A DNA stretch of 41,809 nt from JACVCS01 sp038328575. Its GTDB lineage: Bacteria; Planctomycetota; Phycisphaerae; Phycisphaerales; UBA1924. Under the pieces are notes generated by a model. That model was not told the origin of the DNA, searched no databases, and was given only the letters and a program-made list of their open reading frames with translations. The position numbers and the translations under genes were made by a program. Of this stretch, positions 9,055 through 17,484 are shown in pieces; position 1 is the stretch's first letter; each line of letters begins with the position of its first letter. The stretch is taken from the NCBI GenBank assembly GCA_038328575.1, contig JBBQMD010000024.1, positions 1-41,809 of the forward strand, in the 5' to 3' direction.

Positions 9055-10020
9055 TCACTCGGCGGTCGGATTAGTCGGCAGCTCAGGATGCTGCGTCGGC
9101 GCGCGATCAAGGTCAAAGGTTTTGTCCGGCTTGAGCGACGCAGAGACTTCTTCGAAGACGAACGCCTTGTCGCTAATGCGACGGCGCCCATCGGTTGCGT
9201 CCGGCATCGAGAGGTCCAGCACCGAACCGCTGGGCAGATGGCGAACGACGATGCGCGTCGCGAGCATCGGCCCCACCGGGCGATCGGTCATGCTCACGCT
9301 CGCGTGCTCTGAGTGTGCCGCCGTCAGCACCAGCTCGCGATCGGCATTCAACAGATCAACCTGCTGCACCAGGAACGTCTCGCGATCGACCCAGATGCGC
9401 TGGAAGCCGCCGGCGTTGCCGGGTGAATCTGTCAGCGGCGTAGAAATCCCCAGCCACTGGCCCGACGCCGACCACTGCGTGCCGCCCAGCGTGCCCTGCT
9501 CCGTCGGCAGCGGCATCACCCCAAGCAACCGCACGAGTTCCAGCGGATGCACCGACAGGCCGATCTTCGTCGCCTGCTCCTGGCGAAACAGATCGTGCCG
9601 CCCGATCACGGCGTACTTCGTCTCCCCGGTCAGATCAAACCACCAGTAGCGCGTCTCGTCTGACCCCAGCCAGAACAGGGGCTGGCCGACCTTGCGGATG
9701 TTGAGGGCCACGCGGCTTGGGCGGATGAGTTGCAGAGAGCCTTCGACTTGCTCGCGTTGAGATACGCCATGCTCGTCGGGAAAGGTGATGCGGACGACCG
9801 CCCCGCCAGCGAACACGCGTTCAAGGCCGACGGTGTTTGCGTTGTACTTCACCGCGGCCGCGGCATAGGTTGGCAAATCAGTGTTTAACGTCACCTGTGC
9901 CGGCTCACCCGTGCCCGGCTCGTGACCCGAAACGCAGCCACCAAGTAAGAGCGAGAGCACCCCGGCGACGCTCGCGCAGACCAATGGGCGCAGCCGATGG
10001 AGAGAGCGCAGCGGCTTCAA
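9055..10020 (-). CDS. Lipoprotein with LolA-like fold (inferred)
   Basis: This 321-residue predicted lipoprotein has a signal ending in L-L-L-G-G-C with the lipidated Cys at residue 29. The mature part has the succession of long beta strands seen in LolA/LppX-type proteins: ALNIRKVGQPLFWLGSDETRYWWF, then a helix with DLFRQEQATK, then REETFLVQQVDLLNADRELVLTA-like strands. It probably binds a hydrophobic ligand or helps with envelope assembly, but no activity can be read off. Its start is TTG at 10020, overlapping the preceding gene's TGA by four bases (TTGA), which implies translational coupling. No better in-frame start lies near the signal. Confidence 0.72.
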   Translation of the reverse strand: MKPLRSLHRLRPLVCASVAGVLSLLLGGCVSGHEPGTGEPAQVTLNTDLPTYAAAAVKYNANTVGLERVFAGGAVVRITFPDEHGVSQREQVEGSLQLIRPSRVALNIRKVGQPLFWLGSDETRYWWFDLTGETKYAVIGRHDLFRQEQATKIGLSVHPLELVRLLGVMPLPTEQGTLGGTQWSASGQWLGISTPLTDSPGNAGGFQRIWVDRETFLVQQVDLLNADRELVLTAAHSEHASVSMTDRPVGPMLATRIVVRHLPSGSVLDLSMPDATDGRRRISDKAFVFEEVSASLKPDKTFDLDRAPTQHPELPTNPTAE

Positions 10021-10694
10021 GCGATCACTCCGAGCGCGCTGGTGGTGGCGGGAACGGGCGAATCAGCGCTCGGCGTAACGGACGTGCCGACGGCCGCGCT
10101 GGCCGCAGGCTCGGCATCGTCGCCTTCAAGCTCCGCGATGACCGAGATGATGGTTGATTCGTCAACGCCCGGATCGATGACCTCGATCAGCGGGGGGCCT
10201 TCGGGCGGCCTGGGCACGCCGCGTGGGCGGACGAGCATGACGCCGGGGCGGTTGGATTCCAGGACCAGCAGACGCCGGCGCATCATGAGCAGCGCCAGGA
10301 CAAAGCGCAGCGCCAGATGGCGATGCGGGTCGCGCTGTGATTGTGCGTCGTCGTCGCCCGGTGCATCGGCCTGGGCGGCAGGGTTCATCGCGTCGAACGA
10401 CGCGCCCGGCTCGCTGGTTTGCTCGAAGAGATCGGTGAGCGTCGCGTCGTCCAGCGCGTGCTTGGGCGCGGTGTGACCGGGGGCGTGAACGTGTGCCCGC
10501 CAGAATGCCAGCACGCCGCGCGGGCGCTGACCACTCCGCCACGACTCTTCGCTGTAATCGGCACGTCGCGGCGGGCTCGCCAGCCCGTCATCCTGCAGCG
10601 TCGCGATGTACTGCTCGCCCACGGCCAGCTCGCGACCAGTCAGCGCGCAGCGGCGCGTCGGGCGACCAAGGGGATATCCGGAGAACCTGGACAT
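10017..10694 (-). CDS. Conserved-looking hypothetical protein with N-terminal CALTGREL motif
   Basis: This 225-residue protein starts at ATG 10694 (MSRFSGYPLGRP). An N-terminal module contains R-C-A-L-T-G-R-E-L, VGEQYIATL and a later R-A-D-Y-S-E-E-S-W. In my recollection similar small proteins are common in planctomycetes, but I know no function. Residues ~60-165 are mostly helical and include an R-F-V-L-A-L-L-M-M-R-R-R segment. The C-terminal ~60 residues are acidic, then Ala/Thr/Ser-rich. Upstream in-frame codons exist, but they produce a Pro/Arg-rich sequence without any family look. The stop overlaps the following lipoprotein start by four bases. Confidence 0.7.
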   Translation of the reverse strand: MSRFSGYPLGRPTRRCALTGRELAVGEQYIATLQDDGLASPPRRADYSEESWRSGQRPRGVLAFWRAHVHAPGHTAPKHALDDATLTDLFEQTSEPGASFDAMNPAAQADAPGDDDAQSQRDPHRHLALRFVLALLMMRRRLLVLESNRPGVMLVRPRGVPRPPEGPPLIEVIDPGVDESTIISVIAELEGDDAEPAASAAVGTSVTPSADSPVPATTSALGVIA

Positions 10695-10804
10695 GCGTTC
10701 AGTGTACACAGCGCCTGTGCGCGGCGCGATCCGAGGTCGCTCGTCGTAAGGAATTTGGTGCCGAAGAGCCGCGATCGCCGGGCCCGCGTTCCACACTAAG
10801 CGGC

Positions 10805-11092
10805 TCACTGGCAACTGACCGTGAACGATCGCTGGCTGGTGCCCCCCTGGCCGACGGGGAAGCGGATGCACTTGTGGCAGGTGGGGCAGCGCCCGGCGTA
10901 GGCGCTGCCGTCTTGAGATTTATACGCGCGGGCGTACTGCGATGAGCAGGCGAACCACAGCCGCAGGAACGGGCGCTCGGCGCCAGCTTCGGGGGCGTTG
11001 CGACGGGGTGTGCTCGCGGAACTGCTCGACGTGGGCTGAGCGAGACCGCCCGGCCGGGATGTCAGCTCGACGATATCTTCAGGGCGGGGCAT
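10805..11092 (-). CDS. Small zinc-ribbon-like protein
   Basis: This is a 95-residue protein if it starts at ATG 11092 (MPRPEDIVEL); a GTG at 11122 would add ten residues. The N-terminal half is Ser/Pro-rich. The C-terminal half holds L-W-F-A-C, then AGRCPTCHKCIRFPVGQGG and a final S-C-Q. This gives a cluster of five cysteines (FAC, CPTCHKC, VSC) suited to one zinc site plus a spare. The TSQRSFTVSC ending is one I associate with planctomycete zinc ribbons, though no function is known. It is 110 bp ahead of the CALTGREL gene on the same strand and probably opens this operon. Confidence 0.68.
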   Translation of the reverse strand: MPRPEDIVELTSRPGGLAQPTSSSSASTPRRNAPEAGAERPFLRLWFACSSQYARAYKSQDGSAYAGRCPTCHKCIRFPVGQGGTSQRSFTVSCQ

Positions 11093-11212
11093 GGTCTGTC
11101 TATCGGCGATGGGAGCGGGCACGCTCGATTACGCTGGCTGCAAAGCATTCGGGCGGCGAAACCGGCGGTGTGGTTCTGAGCCGTCGGCTCGAAGTCTCGG
11201 TAATCTATCGCC

Positions 11213-11896
11213 ATGCAAACCAAAGCCACTACCGTCCAGGCATATCTCGACTCGCTCCCTGAGGACCGGCGCGCAAGCGTGAGCGCCGTGCGCCAGGTGA
11301 TTCTGAAGAACCTCGACCCCGATTTCCGCGAGGGGATGCAGTACGGGATGATCGGCTACTTCATCCCGCATGAGCGTTACCCCGCTGGATATCACTGCGA
11401 TCCGAAGCAGCCGCTTCCCTACGTGGGGCTGGCGAGCCAAAAAGGGCACATGTCGCTGCACATGATGGGCCTTTACATCGGCACCGGCGCGACCGAGGAC
11501 GCCCCGTGGTTTGAGAAGGCGTGGCGCGCCAGCGGCAAGAAGCTCGACATGGGCAAGGCCTGCATCCGCTTCAAGCATGTGGACGACCTGGCGCTCGAGG
11601 TGATCGCAGAATCGATCCGGCGCATCCCGGCCAAGGTGTACATCGAGCGGTATGAGCAGGTGCTCCGGACGCCTCCGAGGACCGGGACGAAGCCGGCGAA
11701 GCCGACGCCGACGAAGAAGTCAGCCCCCGCCGCGCGAGGCGGCACGAAAGCTGTCGCGCAGTCATCACCAAGTGTGACAGCGTCCAAGAGCGCTAAGCCG
11801 GTTGCCAAGGCGAAGCGCGCTGCGAAACGCCGCGGCCCAGCGACAACGCGCGTCGCCAAGCCCAAGTCCAAGCCCAAGTCAAAGCGAGCCGGCTGA
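11213..11896 (+). CDS. DUF1801-type protein with Lys/Ala/Pro-rich tail
   Basis: Residues 1-~145 match the DUF1801 (YdhG-like) fold: TTVQAYLDSLPEDRRASVSAVRQVI, EGMQYGMIGYFIP, VGLASQKGHMSLHMMG, and KACIRFKHVDDLALEVIAESIRR. The domain is small and soluble. Some members have been linked to iron handling, but the biochemical role is not established. From ~residue 150 to 227 the protein switches to a tail of Lys, Ala, Pro, Thr and Ser that resembles histone H1 or other bacterial DNA-binding tails. The gene stands alone and is divergent from the zinc-ribbon gene. A TAATCT box lies about 10 bases before the ATG, so a very short leader is possible. Confidence 0.85.
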   Translation: MQTKATTVQAYLDSLPEDRRASVSAVRQVILKNLDPDFREGMQYGMIGYFIPHERYPAGYHCDPKQPLPYVGLASQKGHMSLHMMGLYIGTGATEDAPWFEKAWRASGKKLDMGKACIRFKHVDDLALEVIAESIRRIPAKVYIERYEQVLRTPPRTGTKPAKPTPTKKSAPAARGGTKAVAQSSPSVTASKSAKPVAKAKRAAKRRGPATTRVAKPKSKPKSKRAG

Positions 11897-11961
11897 CGCG
11901 GCGCAGACAGGCGCGATCGATTGCCGCGGAACGTCCCGCCCGCATCGGCAAACGGCGCCGT

Positions 11962-11998
11962 CCTGATCACTCAGCTAACAAATAGCGATCAGGGTTTT
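11962..11998 (+). terminator. Possible rho-independent terminator after the DUF1801 gene
   Basis: CCTGATC (11962-11968) and GATCAGG (11987-11993) can pair around an 18-base loop, and TTTTT follows from 11994. The stem is perfect but the loop is long, so this is moderate evidence. Confidence 0.45.
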
Positions 11999-12175
11999 TA
12001 CGGTTCCACCGCGAGGCTTTGCGGGAATTCCTGACTTCATCGCAAGCTTTACCCCGATCCGTCCGTATATTTCACCGTGTCTTCGTCGTTCCTGCTCGGG
12101 TGAGCGCGGCGTTCTGCTGCCGCCTGACGCGGTGCTTGACAGCACCACTGGCTTCGAAGCGCCAAGGAGTTTGTG

Positions 12176-13267
12176 ATGGACATCGTGACTTTTCGTGATC
12201 GGGTGCCGTTGAAGCGTGGGTTTACCCTGATCGAGTTGCTCGTGGTCATCGCGATCATCGCGCTGCTCGTCTCGATTCTGCTGCCCTCACTCGGAAAAGC
12301 GCGTGACCTTGCGAAGGCAGCGATCACGCTGAGCAACCAGAAGCAGTTCACGCTCGCCACCCTGAACTACGCCACTGACAATCGCGAGGTGCTCAGCGGG
12401 TACACCCCCCCGGAGCCGAACCCGGGTGGGACGACGTGGACGATCCGGATGTACGCCGGCGAGGGCGTCGCGCCTGTGGTTCGCACCGTTGCCAGCGAGG
12501 TCGAGTGGATGTCGCTGCGCGGCTACGACCTAATCTTCCGCAACTCGACCCCGGAGTATCTGTTAGCGCCCGGCAGCGTCCCGACTAACTGGCTGCCGCA
12601 GATCAACTACTCGCACCTTCCGCTGATCGAGTACATGTCAAAACGCCTGCCCGACCCGGTGGTCTTGGGTGCCGCGGATATCCAGCGTCAGGACTGGCAA
12701 TACAAGCTTCGCACTGGGAGCCGCCCCGAGACGGTGACTGGCCTCTCCGGCCCCGCGACCGCCACGTTCAGGTACCCCTACAGCTCTTCGTTCTCGTACG
12801 CGCTCCACGCGACGTTCCCGGATCGCGACGGCACCTCGGGAAACATTCGTCAAGGATCCCACTTGGGCACATTCTTCGTCACGCCCAGTGTCACCTTCCG
12901 CCTCAGTCGGCGGCGCGCCAGCGATGTCGCTTCGCCCTCGCGGAAGGTCGCGTGGGTCGAGGCGTTTGCGCGTCACAGCGGCAGCAAGAAGCTCCCCGCG
13001 TACCACATGAATAATCGCGCCGAGCCGATCGCCTCGTTCTTTGATGGCAGCGCGCGATTCATCAAGAGTGCCGACGCCACGCGCGGCGCCTACACGCTCG
13101 CGTCCGGCATCGTGATCGAACCTCTCTCGCTCTCCTACGACCGGGCCGGAATGGTCGAGGATCTGCCGTGGACCACCGGCACGGACACCTACACCGGCCC
13201 TGAGCTGCGTGGGCAGATCCGGTGGACCAAGGGCGGCCTGAAGGGCTTCGACTTCACGGGGCGCTAA
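12176..13267 (+). CDS. Prepilin-like protein, type II secretion/type IV pilin N-terminus
   Basis: This 363-residue protein opens with a short leader, then G15|F16-T-L-I-E20, the cleavage and methylation site recognised by prepilin peptidase, and a hydrophobic helix (LLVVIAIIALLVSILLPSL) ending in GKARDLAK. Residues 50-363 are a large globular domain. Near the end, a segment from AYHMNN to SFFDGSARF resembles the H-X9-DG box of planctomycete pilin-like proteins, though here the spacing between His and Asp is about 12 residues. The start is ATG 12176, with AAGGAG six bases upstream; a GTG immediately before it is too close to that site. Such proteins form pseudopili or are surface-exposed. No other pilin gene adjoins it. 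Confidence 0.9.
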   Translation: MDIVTFRDRVPLKRGFTLIELLVVIAIIALLVSILLPSLGKARDLAKAAITLSNQKQFTLATLNYATDNREVLSGYTPPEPNPGGTTWTIRMYAGEGVAPVVRTVASEVEWMSLRGYDLIFRNSTPEYLLAPGSVPTNWLPQINYSHLPLIEYMSKRLPDPVVLGAADIQRQDWQYKLRTGSRPETVTGLSGPATATFRYPYSSSFSYALHATFPDRDGTSGNIRQGSHLGTFFVTPSVTFRLSRRRASDVASPSRKVAWVEAFARHSGSKKLPAYHMNNRAEPIASFFDGSARFIKSADATRGAYTLASGIVIEPLSLSYDRAGMVEDLPWTTGTDTYTGPELRGQIRWTKGGLKGFDFTGR

Positions 13268-13322
13268 GCGCCCGCCGCGTCAGCGCCAACCGAGATCACG
13301 TTGAACGCAACCGAGCCTTTAG

Positions 13323-13351
13323 AACGCCGGCCCTCGCTGGCGTTATTCTTT
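13323..13351 (+). terminator. Weak candidate terminator after the prepilin-like gene
   Basis: AACGCC (13323-13328) and GGCGTT (13339-13344) form a 6-bp stem with a 10-base loop, followed by a T-rich run (ATTCTTT). Confidence 0.4.
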
Positions 13352-13457
13352 GTGTGCCGGTGCCTTTGCGGAGGCAGCCCGTCGCGCGCCGGGTGCGGCG
13401 CCGTTCGTGGCGAGCCGACGCCGCGACCTTCGCACTGCCCGACTCCTACCGTCGGCG

Positions 13458-14312
13458 ATGGCAACCGAACACGAGTACGTCCTGGGCACCGGTGCCGATG
13501 AGTTGGCTCGCCTGGCCTTTCAGAATCGACTTTGGAGCGACGCGGCTCATGAGGCCTGGAGAGCCGCGCGGATCGCCCCGGGCCTGCGCGTGCTCGATGT
13601 CGGCTGCGGCCCCGGGTTCGCGAGCTTTGACCTCGCCGAGTTCGTCGGCCCGAGCGGGACCGTCGTCGGCGTTGACGAGTCCGCGTCGTTCATCGCGCAT
13701 CTCAACGCGCAGCGCACCGCCCGAAACCTCCCGCAGCTCTCGGGCGTCGCTGGCGACGTACACGCCATGAGCGAGCTGGACGAGGTGCGCACCGGCGCCG
13801 GCGACGCGGGCTTTGATATCGCGTACGCAAGATGGCTCCTCTGCTTTGTCAAAGACCCCGGACGCGTCGTTGCCGATGTCGCAAAGCTGCTCGCCCCGGG
13901 CGGGCGCTTCGTCGTCAACGACTACTTCAACTACGAGTCCATGACGATCGCGCCCCGCTCGACGCCCGGATCTCGCGCGTACGAGCGCATCGTTCGCGCC
14001 ACCGGCGAGAGCTGGCGCAAGCCCGGCGGCGACCCCGATATCGTCGGGCGTCTCCCCGGCTTGGCAGCCGCGGCGGGCTTGCGCGTTATGAGCTTGCGCG
14101 GCCGCCAGCGCGTGGCCCGACCCGGCGAGACCATGTTCAACTGGGTCGCAACCTGGTGGAAGATCTACGTCCCGAAGCTGGAAGCCATGGGCGCGATCAC
14201 CAGCGCCGAACGAGTCGCGTTCTTTGAGGCCTGGCAAGAGCTCGAGAGCGGGCGCACCAACGGCTTCGCGCTGATGCCCTGCGTGTACGAGGTCGTGATG
14301 GAGAAGTCCTGA
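13458..14312 (+). CDS. Class I SAM-dependent methyltransferase
   Basis: This 284-residue protein has the Rossmann SAM-binding motif VLDVGCGPG at residues 45-53, an acidic end of strand beta-2 (TVVGVDES), a motif near AGDVHAM, and the later strand FDIAYARWLLCFV followed by LAPGGRFVVNDYF. This is the usual layout of small-molecule methyltransferases of the UbiE/Methyltransf_11 group. The C-terminal ~110 residues form a cap that presumably selects the substrate, which I cannot identify. ATG 13458 was chosen because the fold begins just after it; an upstream in-frame extension to 13350 is Ala/Arg-rich and not fold-like. It is convergent with psuG. Confidence 0.88.
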   Translation: MATEHEYVLGTGADELARLAFQNRLWSDAAHEAWRAARIAPGLRVLDVGCGPGFASFDLAEFVGPSGTVVGVDESASFIAHLNAQRTARNLPQLSGVAGDVHAMSELDEVRTGAGDAGFDIAYARWLLCFVKDPGRVVADVAKLLAPGGRFVVNDYFNYESMTIAPRSTPGSRAYERIVRATGESWRKPGGDPDIVGRLPGLAAAAGLRVMSLRGRQRVARPGETMFNWVATWWKIYVPKLEAMGAITSAERVAFFEAWQELESGRTNGFALMPCVYEVVMEKS

Positions 14313-14361
14313 GCAAGCGGTCAGCGGTCTGTCTTCAGTTTTCACCTTCTCACGACAGGCC

Positions 14362-15231
14362 TCACGCGCCAACTCGTCGCGCGAGCTCCGCGGCGACTCG
14401 CGCGTTGTCTTTCACCAGCGCGATGTTCGCCCGCAGAGTGACGCCCCCGCTGAGGCGGTGCAGCGCGCCGAGAATCGCCGGTGTGACATCGCGCCCCGCC
14501 GGTGCCCCTGCGCTCGACGAGCTGACTTCGCGGTGCGCCCCGGCAAGCCACTGGTCAAAGTCGGCACGCGAGATTTCGTGCTCGGCCGGGATGGGGTTGC
14601 AGATGACCACGCCCCGCGCCGTGCGCGCCAGTTCGGCGCGAACGAACGCTGCCAGCTCGTCAAGGTCGTCAAACCGCGCGTCAACGCCGATCGAGAGCGC
14701 GCCGGTGTCGCGCTGATAAAACGCCGGGAAGCGATCGGTGCAATAGCCGACGACCGGCACGCCCAGCGTCTCGAGCATCTCGCGCGTGCTGGCGACATCG
14801 AGGATCGACTTGCACCCGCTGGTGACCACGCCCACCGGAAATCGCGTAAACGCCAGCAGGTCCGGCGAGATGTCAAGACGCGATATCAGATCGCGATGAA
14901 CGCCGCCCAGGCCGCCGGTGGCAAAGATCCGCACCCCCGCGCCCGCGGCCAGTTCCATCGTCGTGCTCACCGTCGTCGCGCCGTGCTTGCCTCTGGACAG
15001 CGCCTGCCCCAGCGAACCGGTGTTGAGCTTCTCCACTCGCGCCTCATTAAGCAACTGCTCAAGCTGCGCCAGCGTCAGGCCGATGACGGGCCGCCCGCTG
15101 ATGATTGCGCACAGCGCCGGCTCCGCGCCGTGCGATCGCACGATCTCGTCCAGATCGCGCGTGAGCGAAAGAGCCGCGTCGCGCGGCACGCCATGGAGAA
15201 TCAACGTGGTTTCGAGGGCGACGCGGGCCAT
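14362..15231 (-). CDS. psuG: Pseudouridine-5'-phosphate glycosidase
   Basis: PsuG reversibly cleaves pseudouridine 5'-phosphate into uracil and ribose 5-phosphate. The 289 residues carry the family signatures in order: VALETTLILHGVP at the start, a GAEPALCAIISGRP region, GKHGATTVSTTM, FATGGLGGVHR, SGCKSILDV and ETLGVPVVGYCTDRFPAFY. K141 in SGCKSILDV corresponds to the Lys that forms the covalent intermediate in characterised PsuG. The start codon overlaps the upstream aldehyde dehydrogenase stop by one base (TGATG), implying coupled translation. No pseudouridine kinase (PsuK) gene is present in the window. An apparent longer frame continuing to 15864 is the shadow of the aldehyde dehydrogenase gene. 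Confidence 0.92.
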   Translation of the reverse strand: MARVALETTLILHGVPRDAALSLTRDLDEIVRSHGAEPALCAIISGRPVIGLTLAQLEQLLNEARVEKLNTGSLGQALSRGKHGATTVSTTMELAAGAGVRIFATGGLGGVHRDLISRLDISPDLLAFTRFPVGVVTSGCKSILDVASTREMLETLGVPVVGYCTDRFPAFYQRDTGALSIGVDARFDDLDELAAFVRAELARTARGVVICNPIPAEHEISRADFDQWLAGAHREVSSSSAGAPAGRDVTPAILGALHRLSGGVTLRANIALVKDNARVAAELARRVGA

Positions 15232-16910
15232 CAGTCCAGATCCAAGTAGGCCCGAAGCCCCTGCACTCCGCCTTCGCGTCCGAAGCCAGATTCCTTGTAC
15301 CCGCCAAACGGGCTCGCGGCGTCGAACTTGTTGTACGTGTTCAGCCACACCACGCCCGCCTCCAGCTTCCGCGCGACTTCCAGGATCTTGGCGCCCTTGT
15401 CCGTCCACACGCCCGCCGCGAGGCCGTACGGCGAGTTGTTCGCGCGGCTGATCGCTTCCTCCGGCGTGCGAAACGTCAGCACGCTCAGCACCGGCCCGAA
15501 GATCTCCTCGCGCGCGATCGTGTGGCTCATCTGCACGCCCGTGAACACGCACGGGCGGCAATAGAACCCTTTGCCCGTCGTCGTCTTGCACACTGCGCCC
15601 GCCGGGTCGCTCGCGGATGAACCGGCAAACTTCGCCAGCCCGTGCCCCGGCGCGCCCAGCACGCTCAGCGTCGCGCCCTCCTGCGCACCCAGGTGCAGGT
15701 ACTTCTCGATCCTGCTCAACTGCTCGCGCGAGTTGATCGCGCCGATGTCGGTGTTCTTGTCCATCGGATCGCCGATGCGCAGCGTCGCCAGCCGTCGGCG
15801 CAGTTTCGTGATCACCTCGCTCGCGACGCCCTCCTGCACGAACAATCGCGAGCCGGCGCAGCACACGTGTCCCTGGTTGAAGTAGATCCCTTCGACGATC
15901 CCCTCCACCGCCTGATCGATGCTCGCGTCATCAAAGATGATGTTGGCCGACTTGCCGCCAAGCTCAAGCGTGAGCCGCTTGGGCGACCGACCGCCGCCCC
16001 CGACCCCCGCGCCCCCCGCCCCCCCCGCCCCCGGCCCCACCTCGCGCGCGATGCTCGCTGCGATCTTCTTGCCGACTTCCGTGCTCCCGGTGAACGCGAC
16101 CTTGTCAACGCCCGGATGGCTCACCAGCGCCGCGCCCGTCGCGCCCGCGCCGGTCACGATGTTGACGACGCCCGCGGGCAGCCCGACCTCTTGAAAGATC
16201 TCCGCGAGCCGCAGCGCCGTGAGGCTCGTGGTCTCTGCGGGTTTGAGCACGCAGGTGTTGCCACATGCCAGAGCCGGCGCGAGCTTCCAGGCCGCCATCA
16301 GCAGCGGGAAGTTCCACGGAATGATCTGGGCGCACACGCCCACCGCCCGCGCTCCCACCGCCCCCGGGAACGCGTACGCGAGCTTGTCCGCCCAGCCAGC
16401 GTGATAGAAAAAGTGCTGCGCCGCCAGCGGGACATCAACGTCGCGAGACTCTTTGATGGGCTTGCCGCCGTCGAGAGTCTCCAGCACCGCCAACTCGCGG
16501 GCTCGCTCCTGAAGCCGACGCGCGATGCGGAAGAGATACTTCGCACGCTCGCGCGCGTGCAGCGCCTGCCAGCGCGGCAGGGCCTCGCGAGCGGCGCTCA
16601 CGGCGCGATCGACGTCTTCAACACTCGCGCCAGCGATCTCGCTCAGCGTCGACTCATTCGCGGGATTGATCGTCGGGAAGTAGCCCGCGCCCTCGCCGCG
16701 CGGCTCTACGAACTGCCCATTGATGAACAGTCCGTGCCGCGGCGCGATCTGCACCTTCACCGTTTCTGGCGCGGGCGCATAGTCCCATGCGTGTTCCGCA
16801 AGGAAGCTCGATGCCGCGCTGCCGACGAGCTTGCCTGAGGCGGCCCCGGCGCGGGAGCGCGGGTTGCGAGCGGTCGTGGTCACGCCGGCCGATGACGTTC
16901 GCTTGGCCAT
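15231..16910 (-). CDS. NAD(P)-dependent aldehyde dehydrogenase
   Basis: This 559-residue enzyme belongs to the ALDH superfamily, which oxidises aldehydes to acids. Visible landmarks are GLFINGQFVEP, the oxyanion/cofactor segment IIPWNFPLLMAAWK, KPAETTSLTA, VAFTGSTEVGKKIA, the general base in LTLELGGKS (E316), and the catalytic Cys in NQGHVCCAGSR (C350). EEIFGPVLSV and the FGGYKESGFGREGG ending are intact. The closest type is ALDH1/2-like. Residues 292-307 are a Gly/Ala run encoded by a C-rich tract between the cofactor loop and the base Glu, and the first ~55 residues are an extension of low complexity. ATG 16910 was preferred over 16964. Beside deoC, acetaldehyde is an attractive substrate, but this is inferred. 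Confidence 0.92.
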   Translation of the reverse strand: MAKRTSSAGVTTTARNPRSRAGAASGKLVGSAASSFLAEHAWDYAPAPETVKVQIAPRHGLFINGQFVEPRGEGAGYFPTINPANESTLSEIAGASVEDVDRAVSAAREALPRWQALHARERAKYLFRIARRLQERARELAVLETLDGGKPIKESRDVDVPLAAQHFFYHAGWADKLAYAFPGAVGARAVGVCAQIIPWNFPLLMAAWKLAPALACGNTCVLKPAETTSLTALRLAEIFQEVGLPAGVVNIVTGAGATGAALVSHPGVDKVAFTGSTEVGKKIAASIAREVGPGAGGAGGAGVGGGGRSPKRLTLELGGKSANIIFDDASIDQAVEGIVEGIYFNQGHVCCAGSRLFVQEGVASEVITKLRRRLATLRIGDPMDKNTDIGAINSREQLSRIEKYLHLGAQEGATLSVLGAPGHGLAKFAGSSASDPAGAVCKTTTGKGFYCRPCVFTGVQMSHTIAREEIFGPVLSVLTFRTPEEAISRANNSPYGLAAGVWTDKGAKILEVARKLEAGVVWLNTYNKFDAASPFGGYKESGFGREGGVQGLRAYLDLD

Positions 16911-17013
16911 GCGCAGAGTGTACCGTCGCGACGCCACGGACGAGACGCCCTCGCTCGTCCGCAACTTCGCTCGTACTCGCCCGTGCGCGTGGATCTCAAA
17001 CGGTTTCGCCCGC

Positions 17014-17433
17014 TCAGTTCGCCTGCGGGCGCGGCGGCGGCGGGATCACCGGCACCGCCGGGCGCTGCGTTGCCGGCGCACCGATGATCGAGTCGGCGAT
17101 CATCACCGACACCTCGCCGCGCGTCGGATACGCCTTGGTAATGACCTCGCCCGAGATGACCACGCGCTTGCCGTCAAGCTGCGAGGCCTGCCCGGCCACC
17201 TTGCTGACATCGACATCGACCGAGCGTGAGTCCATCAGCAGCAGCCAGCCGGTGGTTTCAGCGCCGATGGCCACCTGCCCGCCGCGAAGCACGCCGACCA
17301 GCTCGCTGGGCCCTGCTTTCAGGGTGCCGGGCGCATCGCCGCCTCGATTGGAACTGCACGCGGTCATGCTCAACGGCAGCGAGAGCAACGCCGTCGCTGT
17401 CAGGGTGTACGCAAAGCCGAGTGTGATCTTCAT
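17014..17433 (-). CDS. Small lipoprotein, OB-like beta domain
   Basis: This 139-residue protein has a signal peptide ending S-M-T-A-C with Cys26 as the likely lipid site. The mature domain (~residues 40-120) has a repeated strand pattern, TGWLLLMDSRSVDVDVSKV and then LDGKRVVISGEV...GEVSVMIADSI, like small OB-fold or barrel domains. The tail is Pro/Arg-rich. The function is unknown. It lies between deoC and the aldehyde dehydrogenase, 51 bp after the former and 103 bp before the latter on the minus strand, so it may share their transcript. Confidence 0.7.
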   Translation of the reverse strand: MKITLGFAYTLTATALLSLPLSMTACSSNRGGDAPGTLKAGPSELVGVLRGGQVAIGAETTGWLLLMDSRSVDVDVSKVAGQASQLDGKRVVISGEVITKAYPTRGEVSVMIADSIIGAPATQRPAVPVIPPPPRPQAN

Positions 17434-17484
17434 GGCAAGTACTCCAGTTGGTCGCCACCAGTATCCCGCGCCAGCGCGCGGGCG

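Noticed and set aside
14362..15864. Reading frame continuing psuG to 15864
   Set aside because: The N-terminal half lies out of frame over the aldehyde dehydrogenase gene; the true PsuG begins at ATG 15231.
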